NCBI GenBank assembly: GCA_021107335.1
Contig: JAIOSZ010000209.1
Coordinates: forward strand, 1-5,048
Length of the DNA: 5,048 bases
From: Desulfuromonadaceae bacterium
Lineage (GTDB): Bacteria > Desulfobacterota > Desulfuromonadia > Desulfuromonadales > Syntrophotaleaceae
Direction: 5' to 3'
The position numbers and the translations under genes are program-made. Positions within the stretch are counted from its first letter, which is position 1. Every line of letters starts with the position of its first letter. This document shows, in pieces, positions 1 through 5,048 of this stretch. The notes below the pieces were generated by a model. That model was given only the letters and a program-made list of their open reading frames with translations, had not been told where the DNA came from and made no database searches.

Positions 1-214
1 ATACACCTTCGGTGAGATGACCTTGCTGTCGAAAGGAGTCAAGCTGCCGGGAAAGCTGCCGGGCATTGCGGCCGATCTCGCTTTGGTCTTTTTTAAAGGT
101 GTCGATTTCTTCGATAACAGTGATAGGTACGACGACATCGTTTTCTTCAAAACGCAGCATCGCCAGGGGGTCGTGGAGAAAGACGTTGGTGTCAAGAATA
201 TAGACTTTTTTCAT
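1..214 (-). CDS. PIN-domain / PhoH-like ATPase (PIN-PhoH), N-terminal part, runs off the left edge
   Basis: Read on the minus strand from ATG at 214-212, this gives 71 residues beginning MKKVYILDTNVFLHDPLAML and continuing past the window edge. Seen: the N-terminal beta strand with LDTN (Asp8, Asn10), then a second strand (VVVPITVIEEIDTFK) carrying acidic residues Glu35, Glu36 and Asp38, then a basic helix with GRNARQLSR. This order is the start of a PIN nuclease fold, and the LDTNVFLHDP opening is characteristic of proteins in which a PIN domain precedes a PhoH-type P-loop ATPase. Family knowledge: these are usually well over 400 residues and are thought to act on RNA with ATP-dependent unwinding or nuclease activity. 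The ATPase half lies outside the window, so a stand-alone PIN protein remains possible. The start is supported by AAAGGA a few bases upstream on the minus strand. It is transcribed divergently from nrdJ. Confidence 0.8.
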   Translation of the reverse strand, partial: MKKVYILDTNVFLHDPLAMLRFEENDVVVPITVIEEIDTFKKDQSEIGRNARQLSRQLDSFRQQGHLTEGV

Positions 215-276
215 GACGTCCTTTCGTAAGCCTTTCGTTAACTTATCGTTGCCCAAAGCAGTTATTGCTATCAAAA

Positions 277-291
277 AGTCATGTGATGACT
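277..291. promoter_or_regulatory. 15-bp dyad, possible operator upstream of the PIN-PhoH gene
   Basis: AGTCAT-GTG-ATGACT is a perfect 6-bp inverted repeat with a 3-bp centre, about 63 bp upstream of the minus-strand PIN-PhoH start codon. The position suits a transcription-factor site, but I do not recognise the motif and could not place a convincing -35/-10 pair beside it. A short dyad can arise by chance, so this is a weak call. Confidence 0.25.
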
Positions 292-295
292 AAGC

Positions 296-412
296 AAAAA
301 TTTCGACCTACAAGGCGTAGTGATTTTTCAGGGGTGAAGGCATACACTATTAGTATGTCGAAGTCCTGAAAGAGCACTGCAACGTAGTAGGGTGGATTTT
401 TTGCGACGCCTT
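296..412. repeat. Imperfect palindromic element of about 110 bp, candidate dispersed repeat or structured RNA
   Basis: Nested complementary blocks are visible. AAAAAT 296-301 pairs with ATTTTT 396-401. CCTAC 307-311 pairs with GTAGG 387-391. AGTG 319-322 pairs with CACT 375-378. TTTCAGG 326-332 pairs with CCTGAAA 365-371. The apical hairpin is CATAC 341-345 with GTATG 353-357. In addition, AAGGCGT 312-318 is the exact reverse complement of ACGCCTT 406-412. That pairing conflicts with the 307-311/387-391 stem, so two alternative folds are possible. There is no coding frame through it. It lies about 200 bp upstream of the inferred nrdJ promoter, so it is probably not in the nrdJ leader. Layout and length resemble dispersed intergenic palindromic repeats; copy number cannot be judged from one window. 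Confidence 0.5.
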
Positions 413-415
413 TAA

Positions 416-455
416 CGGTTGCAAATTAACACTGCCTTCAGTCCTTTGGCAACCG
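416..455. repeat. Inverted repeat, possible stem-loop
   Basis: CGGTTGC (416-422) and GCAACCG (449-455) are perfect 7-bp inverted repeats separated by 26 bases, immediately after the larger palindrome. The wide loop and lack of a following T-run argue against a terminator. No function can be assigned. Confidence 0.3.
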
Positions 456-600
456 CCTTTTGCACGTTGCACGTCGATGTTCTGCCCCACGAATAAAGCT
501 TATTTAGATATTAACTCAATTAACCTTTCAGGGTAAACTCAAGAAGCTGCAGGGGGCGAAATACGGATCATTTTTGTGGAAAAAATGGTGCCCTTGCATC

Positions 601-630
601 TTGACAAAACTCAACATATTGTGGTTTAAA
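601..630 (+). promoter_or_regulatory. Sigma-70-like promoter of the nrdJ operon
   Basis: A perfect -35 hexamer TTGACA (601-606) is followed after 18 bp by TTTAAA (625-630), a 4-of-6 match to the -10 consensus. Transcription would start near 637, leaving a leader of roughly 75 bases before the nrdJ ATG. The first NrdR-like box (609-624) fills the spacer between the two hexamers, exactly where a repressor would block RNA polymerase, which supports the call. The -10 is mediocre, so the exact element could shift slightly. Confidence 0.6.
609..624. promoter_or_regulatory. NrdR box 1 (candidate), overlapping the nrdJ promoter spacer
   Basis: The 16-mer ACTCAACATATTGTGG matches the NrdR-box consensus acaCwAtATaTwGtgt at 13 of 16 positions by my own alignment, including the central C-w-A and A-T-a-T-w-G core. 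NrdR is the Zn-ribbon/ATP-cone repressor of ribonucleotide reductase genes, which binds tandem boxes when dATP is abundant. The nrdR gene itself is not in this window. Confidence 0.65.
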
Positions 631-640
631 TCATCAGCAA

Positions 641-656
641 CCACAGCATATTGAAA
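641..656. promoter_or_regulatory. NrdR box 2 (candidate), downstream of the nrdJ promoter
   Basis: CCACAGCATATTGAAA matches the same consensus at 10 of 16 positions and shares the CA.CATATTG core with box 1. It starts exactly 32 bp after box 1, about three DNA helical turns, which is the spacing known for paired NrdR boxes. Alone it would be weak; the spacing and the downstream gene make it credible. Confidence 0.55.
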
Positions 657-712
657 CTTCAACCTTTTATGACCGGCCTTGGCGCCGATCATCTTCAGCC
701 GGAGAAAAAAGC

Positions 713-2947
713 ATGAGCAACAGCACCCCCAGCGAACCGCAACTGTCCAACAATGCCCTGACTGTTCTTGAGCGCCGTTACCTGAAACGTAACGAGCAGG
801 GTCAGGTCCTGGAGCAACCTGCCGACATGTTCCGCCGGGTGGCCCATGCGGTTGCCGCCGCCGAAGATCTATTCGACCAAGGCGAGAATTCGGCCGCCCT
901 CGAAGAGGAGTTCTACCGGCTGCTGACCTCTGTAGAATTTCTTGCCAACTCGCCGACCCTGATGAACGCCGGCCGGGAAATCGGGCAGCTGTCAGCCTGC
1001 TTTGTACTACCCGTGGAAGATTCCATGGAGAGCATCTTTGAGGCCATTAAAAACACCGCTCTGATTCACAAGAGCGGCGGCGGTACCGGCTTTTCCTTTA
1101 CGCGAATACGGCCGGTCAACGATGTGGTGCTGTCCACCAAGGGGGTCTCGTCCGGCCCCATCTCTTTCATGAAGGTGTTTGATGCCGCGACTGAAACCAT
1201 CAAGCAGGGTGGCACCCGCCGCGGGGCCAACATGGGCATCCTGCGCATCGACCATCCCGACATCATGGACTTCATCATGGCCAAGGAAGACCAGACGGTA
1301 TTGACCAATTTCAATCTCTCCGTCGGCCTGACCGAGGCCTTTATGGAAGCAGTGGAGACCGGCGGCAGCTACGATATCATCAACCCGCGGGACGGTCAGG
1401 TGGTTAAGCAAAAGGACGCCCGCAAGGTCTTTGAGAGAATCGTCGAAATGGCCTGGACCAACGGTGAGCCAGGCATGGTGTTTCTTGATCGCCTCAATCG
1501 CGACAATCCCACCCCCCACGTGGGAGAATTCGAAGCTACCAACCCCTGTGGCGAACAACCGCTGCTCCCTTACGAGTCCTGTAACCTCGGTTCTATCAAC
1601 CTGGCCCGCATGGTCACCGCCGATGGCCAGGTGGATTGGGACAAACTGCGTCATACCGTAAAGCTGGCCACACGCTTTCTCGATAACGTTATCGAAATCA
1701 ACAAGTACCCTCTGGAAGAGATTCGCGAAATGACCCGCTCCAATCGCAAGATTGGCCTCGGCATCATGGGTTGGGCGGACATGCTGGTGCTGCTGAAACT
1801 CGCTTACAGCGACAGCGAAGCGGTGGAACTGGCCGAACAGCTGATGGGGTTCATCACCCGGGAATCCCGCGAGGCTTCTCGTAAGTTGGCCAAGGAAAGA
1901 GGTTCCTTTCCTAATTTTGTCGGCAGCAGCTACGACCTGGCCGGAGAAAAGGCCCTGCGTAACGCCACCTGTACCACCATCGCACCGACGGGCACCATCT
2001 CTATCATCGCCAACTCTTCAAGCGGCATCGAGCCGATCTTTGCCGTCTCCTATGTGCGGCAGGTTCTCGACAATGACGTGCTGGTGGAGGTTCACCCCCT
2101 CTTCGAAAAGATCGCCAGAGAGCGGGGCTTCTATTCGGCGGAACTGATGAAGGATATTGCCGAACACGGTACCATTCAGGATTTTGAGCAGATTCCGGCG
2201 GATGTGCGGCGAGTTTTCGTGACCGCCCACGATATTACCCCTGAGGATCATATCCGCATGCAAGCGGCCTTTCAGAAACACACCGACAATGCCGTCTCCA
2301 AGACGGTCAACTTCCCGCACGACGCCACCCGCGACCAGGTGGCCGAGGTCTACCTGATGGCCTACCAACAGGGCTGTAAGGGGGTGACCATCTACCGCGA
2401 CGGATCAAGGGACATGCAGGTGCTGTCGGTAGCCAAGAGCAGCGAGCAGCCAGAGAAACAGGTCGTGCCGACCGAATCCGGGAAAAGCGGTCGTAAACGG
2501 GAACGGCCACGGGCCTTGACCGGCTCCACCTACCAGATGGAAACGGGCTGTGGCCCCCTGTATGTCACCATCAACCGAGACGACAGCGGCCTGTTTGAGC
2601 TCTTTACCACCATGGGTAAAGCCGGCGGCTGTGCTGCCAGCCAGTGTGAAGCGATTGGTCGCCTGGTCTCTCTGGCTTGGCGTAGCGGCGGCCAAGCCCG
2701 TCAGACCGTCAAGCAGCTGATCGGCATCACCTGTCATAAACCGGCAGGCTTCGGTCCCAACCGGGTGACCTCCTGCGCCGATGCGGTGGCCAAGGCCATT
2801 CAGATGCACATGCTCAGCGAAACCGATGAAGAATCACAGGTCTCCTACAACGCTAATAGCGGCGCTTGCCCTGATTGTGGTGGCCCCGTCGAACACGAAG
2901 GCGGCTGCTGTGTCTGCCACTCCTGCGGCTATTCTGAGTGTGCCTAA
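713..2947 (+). CDS. nrdJ: Adenosylcobalamin-dependent (class II) ribonucleotide reductase, complete
   Basis: This 744-residue enzyme reduces ribonucleotides to deoxyribonucleotides, using adenosylcobalamin to generate a cysteine thiyl radical, so it needs no oxygen. Seen: an N-terminal RNR domain (about 12-90), then the catalytic barrel (about 90-570). The barrel carries Cys96 in LSACFVLP, the active-site motif NPCGE (Asn277, radical Cys279, Glu281), and Cys290 in ESCNLGSIN, the second redox cysteine 11 residues later as in Thermotoga NrdJ. The phosphate-binding [18 protein letters not shown] loop is at about 424-441. A charged linker (about 572-603) leads to a TSCPD domain (about 604-700) and a cysteine-rich tail (Cys719, 722, 732, 733, 735, 738, 743), probably a metal site plus the flexible C-terminal thiols that re-reduce the active site. 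No N-terminal ATP-cone is visible, so dATP activity inhibition is probably absent. The start has GGAG at 701-704, 8 nt upstream. It is first in an operon, likely NrdR-controlled. Confidence 0.97.
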   Translation: MSNSTPSEPQLSNNALTVLERRYLKRNEQGQVLEQPADMFRRVAHAVAAAEDLFDQGENSAALEEEFYRLLTSVEFLANSPTLMNAGREIGQLSACFVLPVEDSMESIFEAIKNTALIHKSGGGTGFSFTRIRPVNDVVLSTKGVSSGPISFMKVFDAATETIKQGGTRRGANMGILRIDHPDIMDFIMAKEDQTVLTNFNLSVGLTEAFMEAVETGGSYDIINPRDGQVVKQKDARKVFERIVEMAWTNGEPGMVFLDRLNRDNPTPHVGEFEATNPCGEQPLLPYESCNLGSINLARMVTADGQVDWDKLRHTVKLATRFLDNVIEINKYPLEEIREMTRSNRKIGLGIMGWADMLVLLKLAYSDSEAVELAEQLMGFITRESREASRKLAKERGSFPNFVGSSYDLAGEKALRNATCTTIAPTGTISIIANSSSGIEPIFAVSYVRQVLDNDVLVEVHPLFEKIARERGFYSAELMKDIAEHGTIQDFEQIPADVRRVFVTAHDITPEDHIRMQAAFQKHTDNAVSKTVNFPHDATRDQVAEVYLMAYQQGCKGVTIYRDGSRDMQVLSVAKSSEQPEKQVVPTESGKSGRKRERPRALTGSTYQMETGCGPLYVTINRDDSGLFELFTTMGKAGGCAASQCEAIGRLVSLAWRSGGQARQTVKQLIGITCHKPAGFGPNRVTSCADAVAKAIQMHMLSETDEESQVSYNANSGACPDCGGPVEHEGGCCVCHSCGYSECA

Positions 2948-2951
2948 GACC

Positions 2952-3212
2952 ATGAGCGACTGGGAAGATCTCTGTAAACAATGCGGCCTGTGCTGTTTCG
3001 AAAAGTGGATCGATCACAACGGCCGGGTGCATACGACCCCGATCCCCTGTCGCTATTTGGATATTGTAAACCGCACCTGCAAGGTTTATCACAAACGCTT
3101 TACCGTCGATGAAGGTTGCGTCAAGCTGACCCCCGAGGTAGTGCGCTCGGTCAACTGGCTACCGGAGGAATGTGCCTACGTAGCCCACGTGAATAAATGC
3201 GACCCCGAGTGA
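2952..3212 (+). CDS. YcgN/UPF0260-like YkgJ-family cysteine-cluster protein
   Basis: A protein of 86 residues with nine cysteines. Seen: the N-terminal cluster LCKQCGLCC (Cys8, 11, 14, 15), followed by Cys33, Cys43, Cys56, Cys74 and Cys83, and the phrases PCRYLD, CKVYHKRF, GCVKLTPEVV and NWLPEECAYV. These align well by eye with E. coli YcgN (UPF0260), whose cluster is CDGCGQCC and whose later part reads WLPMTCAYRL. Family knowledge: CxxCxxCC proteins are annotated as putative zinc- or iron-chelating, and no reaction is firmly known. It is shorter than YcgN (about 150 residues), lacking both the leading segment and the C-terminal third. The ATG lies 4 nt after the nrdJ stop with no clear Shine-Dalgarno sequence, which suggests translational coupling. 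The open frame extends upstream into nrdJ, but that extension is nrdJ read out of frame. Family confidence is high, function unknown. Confidence 0.88.
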   Translation: MSDWEDLCKQCGLCCFEKWIDHNGRVHTTPIPCRYLDIVNRTCKVYHKRFTVDEGCVKLTPEVVRSVNWLPEECAYVAHVNKCDPE

Positions 3213-3216
3213 GGCG

Positions 3217-4548
3217 ATGAAACCAACCAGGCAACCGACAACGGGTGCAACGACACCAAAACTGTCCCAGGCCCGCTTTGCCTGGTGCATGTACGATTGG
3301 GCCAATTCGGCCTTTGCTACTGTGGTCTTGGCAGCGGTGCTGCCGGTCTATTTTGCTGCCCTGGTGCCGGCCGGCGGCGGCACCCTGTGCCTGTTTGGCC
3401 ATTGCCTTACACTGCCAGCCACAGCCCTGTGGAGCTATGCGGTCACCTGCTCGATGCTCTTGGTGGCGGTGACCGCTCCCTGGCTCGGTGCCCATGCCGA
3501 TCGCTACTGCACCCGGCGGCGCTGGCTGATTATCTGCTGTCTGACCGGCTCCGCCGCTACCTGCCTGCTGGTCATGGCCGGACCGGGCCGCTACCTGCTG
3601 GCGGCCGCTCTGTTTGTGGTGGCCAACGCCTGCTTCGCCGCTGGCAATATCTTCTACAACGCCTTCCTGCCCATGCTCTCCAAGGGGACGGAGATGGACC
3701 GCCTATCGGCCCGGGGCTTCGCCTTCGGCTATCTGGGCGGCGGCCTGGCCCTGCTGCTGGTCTTCCTTCTCATCAGCCGACCGGCATTCTTCGGTCTGGC
3801 CGATGGCGCCTTCGCCAGCCGGGTCGGTTTTCTACTGACCGGCCTCTGGTGGGCGCTCTTTGCCCTACCCGCCTTTCGTCATCTGCGGGAAGAACAGGGG
3901 CCCACGGCCGGGCCCTTTCCCCTCGGCGGCTGGCGGGGTTATCTGCGCACCTTTAGAAAAATCGCTTCCACTCCCGATCTGCTGCGCTTTCTATTGGCCT
4001 TTCTCTGCTATAACGATGGTATTCAAACCATTATCGTAGTCGCAGCCATCTTCGCCCGCGAAGAATTGGCTATCAGCCAGACCAGCATTCTCGGCTGTTT
4101 TTTAATGATTCAATTCGTTGCCATGCCCGGCGCCCTGCTCTTCGGCCGCCTGGCTGGCCGTTACGGCAGCAAACGGGCCCTGCTGACCAGCCTGCTGCTG
4201 TTTATTGTCGTCACTGTTTACGCCTACCATATGGAACAGGCTTGGCAGTTCTGGTTACTCGGCCTGCTGGTAGCCCTAATTCTCGGCGGCAGCCAGGCGA
4301 TCAGTCGCTCTTTCTATGGTGCCCTCATTCCCCCCGGACACAATGCCGAATTCTATGCTTTCTATGCCATCAGCGGAAAATGCGCCTCGGTGCTGGGCCC
4401 CTTATCTTTTGCTCTGCTGATCCAACTGACAGGGTCCAACCGCTCCGCCATCCTTGGCTTGGCCGTTTTTTTCATCCTGGGTGTTGCGCTGTTACTCACC
4501 GTCAATGAGCAGCGCGGAAGGCAGGCGGCCCAACTCGGCGAGCCTTGA
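3217..4548 (+). CDS. MFS transporter, UMF1 / Atg22-like family
   Basis: A 443-residue inner-membrane protein. Seen: a short polar N-terminus (1-20), the family signature YDWANSAFAT (26-35), then many hydrophobic spans consistent with about 12 helices, for example about 32-50, 68-90, 103-121, 126-143, 170-187, 203-220, 256-280, 289-309, 321-337, 343-360, 387-404 and 410-428. Further family marks are GAHADRYCTRRR (91-102, the MFS motif A loop), NIFYNAFLP (144-152), GYLGGG (171-176), YNDGIQTII (265-273) and GGSQAISRSFYGALIP (357-372). The central cytoplasmic loop lies at about 221-255. Relatives include yeast Atg22, a vacuolar amino-acid effluxer; the bacterial substrate is not known and cannot be read from sequence. 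It starts 4 nt after the preceding stop. GAGG immediately upstream is too close for an ideal ribosome site, so coupling is likely. The length is normal for the family. Confidence 0.92.
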   Translation: MKPTRQPTTGATTPKLSQARFAWCMYDWANSAFATVVLAAVLPVYFAALVPAGGGTLCLFGHCLTLPATALWSYAVTCSMLLVAVTAPWLGAHADRYCTRRRWLIICCLTGSAATCLLVMAGPGRYLLAAALFVVANACFAAGNIFYNAFLPMLSKGTEMDRLSARGFAFGYLGGGLALLLVFLLISRPAFFGLADGAFASRVGFLLTGLWWALFALPAFRHLREEQGPTAGPFPLGGWRGYLRTFRKIASTPDLLRFLLAFLCYNDGIQTIIVVAAIFAREELAISQTSILGCFLMIQFVAMPGALLFGRLAGRYGSKRALLTSLLLFIVVTVYAYHMEQAWQFWLLGLLVALILGGSQAISRSFYGALIPPGHNAEFYAFYAISGKCASVLGPLSFALLIQLTGSNRSAILGLAVFFILGVALLLTVNEQRGRQAAQLGEP

Positions 4549-4597
4549 AACCACCCCCATATCGGTATTATTTGGTATACGGAAAAAAGAACATTTT

Positions 4598-4625
4598 AAC
4601 CTGGACATTTCTGACCTTCCAGGTT
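4598..4625. promoter_or_regulatory. Perfect 8-bp inverted repeat overlapping the rubredoxin-like gene promoter
   Basis: AACCTGGA (4598-4605) and TCCAGGTT (4618-4625) are exact reverse complements with a 12-bp centre. The left arm overlaps the -35 hexamer and the right arm touches the -10, so it could be an operator. It could also be an RNA stem ending the transporter transcript 50 nt after its stop, but the following bases (ATATTTAAAA) are not a proper U-run. Confidence 0.4.
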
Positions 4626-4630
4626 ATATT
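4602..4630 (+). promoter_or_regulatory. Sigma-70-like promoter for the rubredoxin-like gene
   Basis: TGGACA (4602-4607, 5 of 6) and TATATT (4625-4630, 5 of 6) are separated by an optimal 17 bp. The predicted start is near 4637, giving a leader of about 60 bases to the ATG at 4696. An AT-rich palindrome ATATTT-AAAA-AAATAT (4626-4641) covers the -10 and start region. Confidence 0.6.
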
Positions 4631-4683
4631 TAAAAAAATATGGCCCAGAAACAAGGGGAACTCTCATGAAACCCAGCAACCAT

Positions 4684-4690
4684 AAGGAGA
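4684..4690 (+). promoter_or_regulatory. Strong Shine-Dalgarno site selecting the start at 4696
   Basis: AAGGAGA sits 5 nt before ATG 4696. A second in-frame ATG at 4666 has its own reasonable site (AAGGGG, about 4653-4658) 7 nt upstream and would add ten polar residues (MKPSNHKETK). The stronger site, and the fact that relatives start close to the first cysteine, favour 4696. Confidence 0.6.
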
Positions 4691-4695
4691 CAAAA

Positions 4696-4809
4696 ATGAG
4701 CAAGAAGTGGCAATGTACCGTTTGTGGTCTGACCGAGCAGGGCGTAGTGCCTCCCAAGACCTGTTCCAAGTGTGGCGTAAAATCCGATCGATTTATCAAA
4801 ATCAAGTAA
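4696..4809 (+). CDS. Rubredoxin-like mini-protein (single iron-knuckle domain)
   Basis: A protein of 37 residues, MSKKWQCTVCGLTEQGVVPP and onward. Seen: two CxxC(G) knuckles, Cys7-x2-Cys10-Gly and Cys23-x2-Cys26-Gly, separated by a short loop with the typical G-x-x-PP turn, an aromatic Trp5 before the first knuckle, and Phe33 near the end. This is the pattern of the rubredoxin-like domain at the C-terminus of rubrerythrins and of free-standing short proteins in anaerobes. It should bind one Fe (or Zn) through four cysteines. By family, a role in electron transfer or oxidative-stress defence is likely. It is shorter than classical rubredoxin (about 52-54 residues), with a compressed central loop. 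No rubrerythrin gene is adjacent. It has its own promoter and terminator, so it is a single-gene unit. A 47-residue form starting at 4666 is possible. Confidence 0.85.
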   Translation: MSKKWQCTVCGLTEQGVVPPKTCSKCGVKSDRFIKIK

Positions 4810-4830
4810 CGTTATCGATCAAACAATAGC

Positions 4831-4875
4831 TTAGACGACAAAAGGGCCCCACTTCGGGGCCCTTTTGTCGTCTAA
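4831..4875. terminator. Strong bidirectional intrinsic terminator
   Basis: Two perfect 20-bp arms (4831-4850 and 4856-4875) flank the 5-base loop ACTTC. The GC core GGGCCCC/GGGGCCC is flanked by AAAA on the left and TTTT on the right, so either strand gives a stable hairpin followed by a U-tract. It lies 21 nt after the rubredoxin-like stop and 54 nt beyond the stop of the converging gene on the minus strand, and fits termination of both. Confidence 0.92.
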
Positions 4876-4885
4876 TAATCAGGTT

Positions 4886-4905
4886 ACCGGCTCCTGCCGG
4901 TTTTC
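4886..4905 (+). terminator. Secondary small hairpin terminator
   Basis: ACCGGC-TCCT-GCCGGT (4886-4901) is a perfect 6-bp stem with a 4-base loop, followed by TTTC. It would act as a backup for plus-strand transcription reading through the main hairpin. On the minus strand it has no good U-run. Confidence 0.5.
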
Positions 4906-4929
4906 TAATTGCCCCTATGTACTTGTCGC

Positions 4930-5048
4930 CTAGGAACTAAGGCGTCCCTGCAAAGTCTGCTCAGAGAAGTTGTCGACCATCACGGACAGCAACTGCCCCT
5001 CAAGTCCGGCCGGTCCTGAAAAGGCCACCTGCAGATAGTTGCCACTCA
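4930..5048 (-). CDS. C-terminal end of a TRAM-domain protein, probably a MiaB-type tRNA methylthiotransferase
   Basis: On the minus strand the last 39 codons, which begin beyond the right edge, read SGNYLQVAFSGPAGLEGQLL and end in DNFSEQTLQGRLSS before TAG (4932-4930). The pattern hydrophobic-x-F-x-G-P-x-x-L-x-G-x-hydrophobic, then V-x-hydrophobic and a final S/T-L-x-G-x-L, matches the TRAM RNA-binding domain that closes MiaB (E. coli RVVNFEGTPDMIGKFVDV, then NSLRGKVV). MiaB is a radical-SAM enzyme that adds a methylthio group to i6A37 of tRNAs. The catalytic part lies outside the window, so a RimO, MtaB or TrmA/RumA-type TRAM protein is not excluded. Unlike E. coli MiaB, the protein stops almost directly after the TRAM fold. 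It converges on the rubredoxin-like gene. Confidence 0.6.
   Translation of the reverse strand, partial: SGNYLQVAFSGPAGLEGQLLSVMVDNFSEQTLQGRLSS

Larger units (their letters stand above)
215..712. other. Long divergent intergenic region (498 bp) between the PIN-PhoH gene and nrdJ
   Basis: I find no convincing protein-coding frame, tRNA or rRNA here. From left to right it holds a 15-bp dyad (277-291), an approximately 110-bp imperfect palindrome (296-412), a smaller stem-forming pair (416-422 with 449-455), a tandem 7-bp repeat TGCACGT (461-474), an AT-rich stretch with two copies of ATTAAC (510-515, 519-524), and the nrdJ promoter with its NrdR-like boxes (601-656). The region is visibly more AT-rich than the flanking genes. 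The stretch 475-600 contains nothing I can name. Confidence 0.8.

Noticed and set aside
17..229. Plus-strand open frame of 70 codons at the left edge
   Set aside because: It is antisense to the PIN-PhoH N-terminus, whose minus-strand translation carries clear family motifs; the plus-strand product resembles nothing I recognise.
461..474. Possible start of a tandem repeat or CRISPR-like array
   Set aside because: There are only two adjacent 7-bp copies with no spacers and no further units, so this is not an array.
215..712. Cobalamin riboswitch upstream of a B12-dependent enzyme
   Set aside because: I looked for the conserved B12-box (AGCCAGGAGACCTGCC-like) and the riboswitch core. Only an isolated GGTGCC near 587 is present, and most of the region lies upstream of the inferred promoter.
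1007..1654. Long minus-strand open frame (215 codons) inside nrdJ
   Set aside because: It is a shadow of GC-rich coding sequence, antisense to the conserved catalytic core of nrdJ, with no recognisable motif.
719..2947. Intein or insertion within nrdJ
   Set aside because: Inteins often interrupt ribonucleotide reductases, but the conserved motifs here run in normal order and spacing, and the 744-residue length fits the family.
2781..2951. Longer N-terminus for the cysteine-cluster protein starting inside nrdJ
   Set aside because: The extra residues are nrdJ's conserved C-terminal codons read out of frame; homology to YcgN begins at the ATG at 2952.
3285..3956. Plus-strand open frame of 223 codons inside the MFS gene
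   Set aside because: It is an out-of-frame reading of the transporter, rich in Arg, Pro and Gly as expected of a shifted GC-rich frame, while the main frame has all UMF1 motifs.
4596..4805. Minus-strand open frame of 69 codons over the rubredoxin-like gene
   Set aside because: It is antisense to the four-cysteine knuckle protein and its promoter, and resembles no family I know.

Overview
The window looks like chromosomal core sequence from a GC-rich, probably anaerobic bacterium. The best guess is a deltaproteobacterium of the Desulfuromonas/Geobacter/Pelobacter type. This rests on three things: a B12-dependent (class II, oxygen-independent) ribonucleotide reductase, an isolated rubredoxin-type mini-protein, and the general style of the neighbouring proteins. 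No rRNA or other taxonomic marker is present, so the assignment is inference.

Layout. Positions 1-214 (minus) hold the N-terminus of a PIN-domain protein of the PhoH-like (PIN-PhoH) type, which runs off the left edge. A long gene-free region (215-712) separates it from the divergent operon to its right. That region contains a 15-bp dyad near the PIN-PhoH start, a roughly 110-bp imperfect palindrome (296-412) that looks like a dispersed repeat or structured element, and a sigma-70-like promoter overlaid by two NrdR-box-like sites 32 bp apart. Then come three tightly packed plus-strand genes. nrdJ (713-2947) encodes the complete class II ribonucleotide reductase. A small cysteine-cluster protein of the YcgN/UPF0260-YkgJ type (2952-3212) follows after 4 nt. 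A UMF1/Atg22-like MFS transporter (3217-4548) follows after another 4 nt. The spacing suggests one transcription unit driven from the nrdJ promoter.

A separate promoter (4602-4630), overlaid by a perfect 8-bp inverted repeat, precedes a 37-residue rubredoxin-like protein (4696-4809). This short gene is closed by a very strong symmetrical terminator with perfect 20-bp arms (4831-4875), followed by a second small hairpin. The right edge (4930-5048, minus) is the C-terminus of a converging gene that ends in a TRAM-like domain, probably a MiaB-type methylthiotransferase. The large hairpin can serve both converging genes.

How it fits together. NrdJ makes deoxyribonucleotides without oxygen, and the paired NrdR boxes point to repression when dATP is plentiful. 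The cysteine-cluster protein and the transporter probably share the nrdJ transcript, but nothing in the sequence ties their function to nucleotide reduction. I see no CRISPR array, tRNA, rRNA, insertion sequence or phage gene. The least explained parts are the palindromic element in the long intergenic region and the dyad over the rubredoxin-like gene's promoter.
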